Positions 63,501-64,000 of a stretch of 64,000 nt of DNA are shown piece after piece. The stretch lies in contig JAHDVF020001034.1 in NCBI GenBank assembly GCA_022606425.2, forward strand, positions 930,001-994,000, read 5' to 3'. Within the stretch, counting starts at the first letter, position 1. Each line of letters begins with the position of its first letter. The stretch comes from Lepidostoma basale. Lineage: Eukaryota > Arthropoda > Insecta > Trichoptera > Lepidostomatidae. The notes under the pieces were generated by a model. That model was not told the origin of the DNA and searched no databases. It saw only the letters and a list, made by a program, of their open reading frames with translations. The position numbers were made by a program, and so were the translations under genes.

Positions 63501-63927
63501 GGAACAAAAAGACCCACACCCTCCAACACGACTGAATTCTTGAAATATCCCCTGATTAATCTAAAAATCTCTTTGAAATTGCAAAGAGTTGGTCCCAAAC
63601 ATTACCAAAAGAAATGCCGTGGAAAAGAGTTATGGATAGTAAGAAGGGTAGAAAGGTAAGCATACCTGGAGGACGGTACCACAGTGTGACGACCTCATGG
63701 GAGTAGGTGTGGCTGGGCACGCTCTTGGCCCTGGCCAGGCCAAAGTCGGCCAGCTTGAGCTCACCGGCGCAGCTGATGAGCAGGTTCTGCGGCTTGACGT
63801 CCCGGTGCAGTACCCTCCTGCGGTGGCAGTAGGCCAGCCCGCGAAGCAGCTGGAACAGGAAGAGCCTGGTGTTGCGCGCCTCCAGCCCGCCCGGGTGCCT
63901 CTCCATGTACTGCGACAGGTCCGTGTC
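60456..63927 (-). CDS. Eip63E: PFTAIRE-type CDK, C-terminal part (gene-level entry, 4 exons)
   Basis: A Ser/Thr kinase of the CDK14/CDK15 (PFTAIRE) group. In the family it pairs with cyclin Y at the plasma membrane and acts in Wnt-receptor phosphorylation. Exons in transcription order: 63927-63666, 62643-62504, 62007-61755, 60523-60456. All GT-AG, phases fit. Visible: HRDVKPQN catalytic loop, [21 protein letters not shown]-loop, [47 protein letters not shown] and the C-terminal tail ending [17 protein letters not shown]. The N-lobe, glycine loop and PFTAIRE helix are upstream of the window. Family assignment is sure; the gene symbol follows the Drosophila orthologue. Confidence 0.92.
60690..61075 (-). 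pseudogene. LINE C-terminal fragment
   Basis: The minus strand reads [60 protein letters not shown]: the tail of a LINE polyprotein (LKWAGHV-like block), frames broken. Confidence 0.7.
61380..61490. repeat. Decayed foldback with CTGAGACTGCAATGAT motif
   Basis: GTTGCAGTCTCATCTTCAGG (61398-61418) and CTTGAAGACTGAGACTGCAA (61432-61452) are partly inverted copies, related to FB5. Confidence 0.5.
61755..62007 (-). CDS. Eip63E: CDK exon C (extremely GC-rich)
   Basis: 253 nt, [20 protein letters not shown] to [10 protein letters not shown]. Ala/Arg-rich in the non-conserved middle ([20 protein letters not shown]). Acceptor GGTTCTAG, donor GTAAAC. Composition differs strongly from the rest of the window. 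Confidence 0.92.
62008..62503 (-). other. CDK intron between exons B and C
   Basis: Contains a LINE-A terminus on the minus strand (62042-62170) and a GAAAGACA-type motif at 62185-62260 shared with 43385-43465. Confidence 0.75.
62042..62170 (-). mobile_element. LINE-A terminus with internal hairpin
   Basis: AACTAATTAACCATCACGCC on the plus strand marks the terminus. GATGGTCCATTGACCATC makes a small perfect hairpin at 62112-62131, not present in other copies. Confidence 0.65.
62504..62643 (-). CDS. Eip63E: CDK exon B
   Basis: 140 nt, [20 protein letters not shown] to LDKIFK. Contains the APE-equivalent and the DxW(G) helix F region. Acceptor ATATTTGCAG, donor GTGAAG. Confidence 0.92.
62644..63665 (-). 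other. CDK intron between exons A and B
   Basis: Contains a LINE-C end (63215-63605, minus). The rest is AT-rich. Confidence 0.8.
63215..63605 (-). mobile_element. LINE-C C-terminus and tail
   Basis: The minus strand reads [60 protein letters not shown] and [20 protein letters not shown], almost a full C-terminal block in one frame. The tail (complement of AATAATCAAATTAGTTTATT) is at 63213-63232. Confidence 0.85.
63666..63927 (-). CDS. Eip63E: CDK exon A (catalytic loop and T-loop)
   Basis: 262 nt, [20 protein letters not shown] to VVTLWYRPP. Contains [12 protein letters not shown] and [10 protein letters not shown]. Acceptor TGATGCAG at 63928; donor GTATGC. The start is an internal exon border; upstream exons are outside the window. 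Confidence 0.93.
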
Positions 63928-64000
63928 CTGCATCACACAATACTCGTTACTTTACTATTAACCCTTCATTCCATGGTGTAGCGAATTTTATACAAAACTG

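Overview
The window is a piece of insect nuclear genome, most likely from a moth or butterfly. The AT-rich intergenic DNA, short GC-rich exons with GT-AG introns, and the many GGTACCTACC/ACTCGTACGAGT-type words and palindromic MITEs fit Lepidoptera. The order is an inference; that it is an animal nuclear genome is certain.

Three host genes can be built exon by exon. (1) Puromycin-sensitive aminopeptidase (Psa/NPEPPS, M1 family) is complete on the minus strand: ten coding exons from 42781 (or internal Met 42493) to the stop at 21413, giving 864 residues from the internal Met or 960 from the upstream Met. (2) A PFTAIRE-type cyclin-dependent kinase (CDK14/Eip63E family) enters from the right edge on the minus strand with its last four coding exons (63927 to 60456). 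(3) An uncharacterised nuclear-type protein of 477 residues lies on the plus strand in nine exons (49017 to 55409). It has a C-C-H-H zinc-binding arrangement like WRKY-GCM1/FAR1/FLYWCH or CaRF domains and an internal duplication of an exon pair. Genes 2 and 3 converge on a 5 kb stretch (55.4-60.4 kb) with no recognisable transposon, probably 3' UTR sequence.

Nearly everything else is transposon debris. LINE-A (RTE-like, ORF ending at a GTTA-repeat tail) has some twenty fragments; the best, at 30178-31405, keeps the YADD motif. LINE-B ends in GAA repeats and LINE-C (CR1/L2-like) ends in TGATT repeats. Other families are a tRNA-derived SINE, mariner-like and pogo/Tigger-like remnants, a piggyBac-type TTAA insertion, a PIF/Harbinger-type MITE, several foldback families, and satellites of 11, 37, 40 and about 120 bp. 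Region by region: 1-21 kb is repeats only; 21-43 kb is Psa with repeat-filled introns; 44.3-48 kb is a LINE-type repeat split by a large transposon; 49-55.4 kb is the plus-strand gene; 55.4-64 kb is the kinase.

The most striking object is at 44470-47426: a Transib/RAG1-like DNA transposon. Its ends are exactly CACAGTG, the same heptamer as V(D)J recombination signals. It is flanked by a perfect 5-bp CGCCG duplication, has ~685-bp inverted arms, and carries a broken RAG1-like transposase gene.
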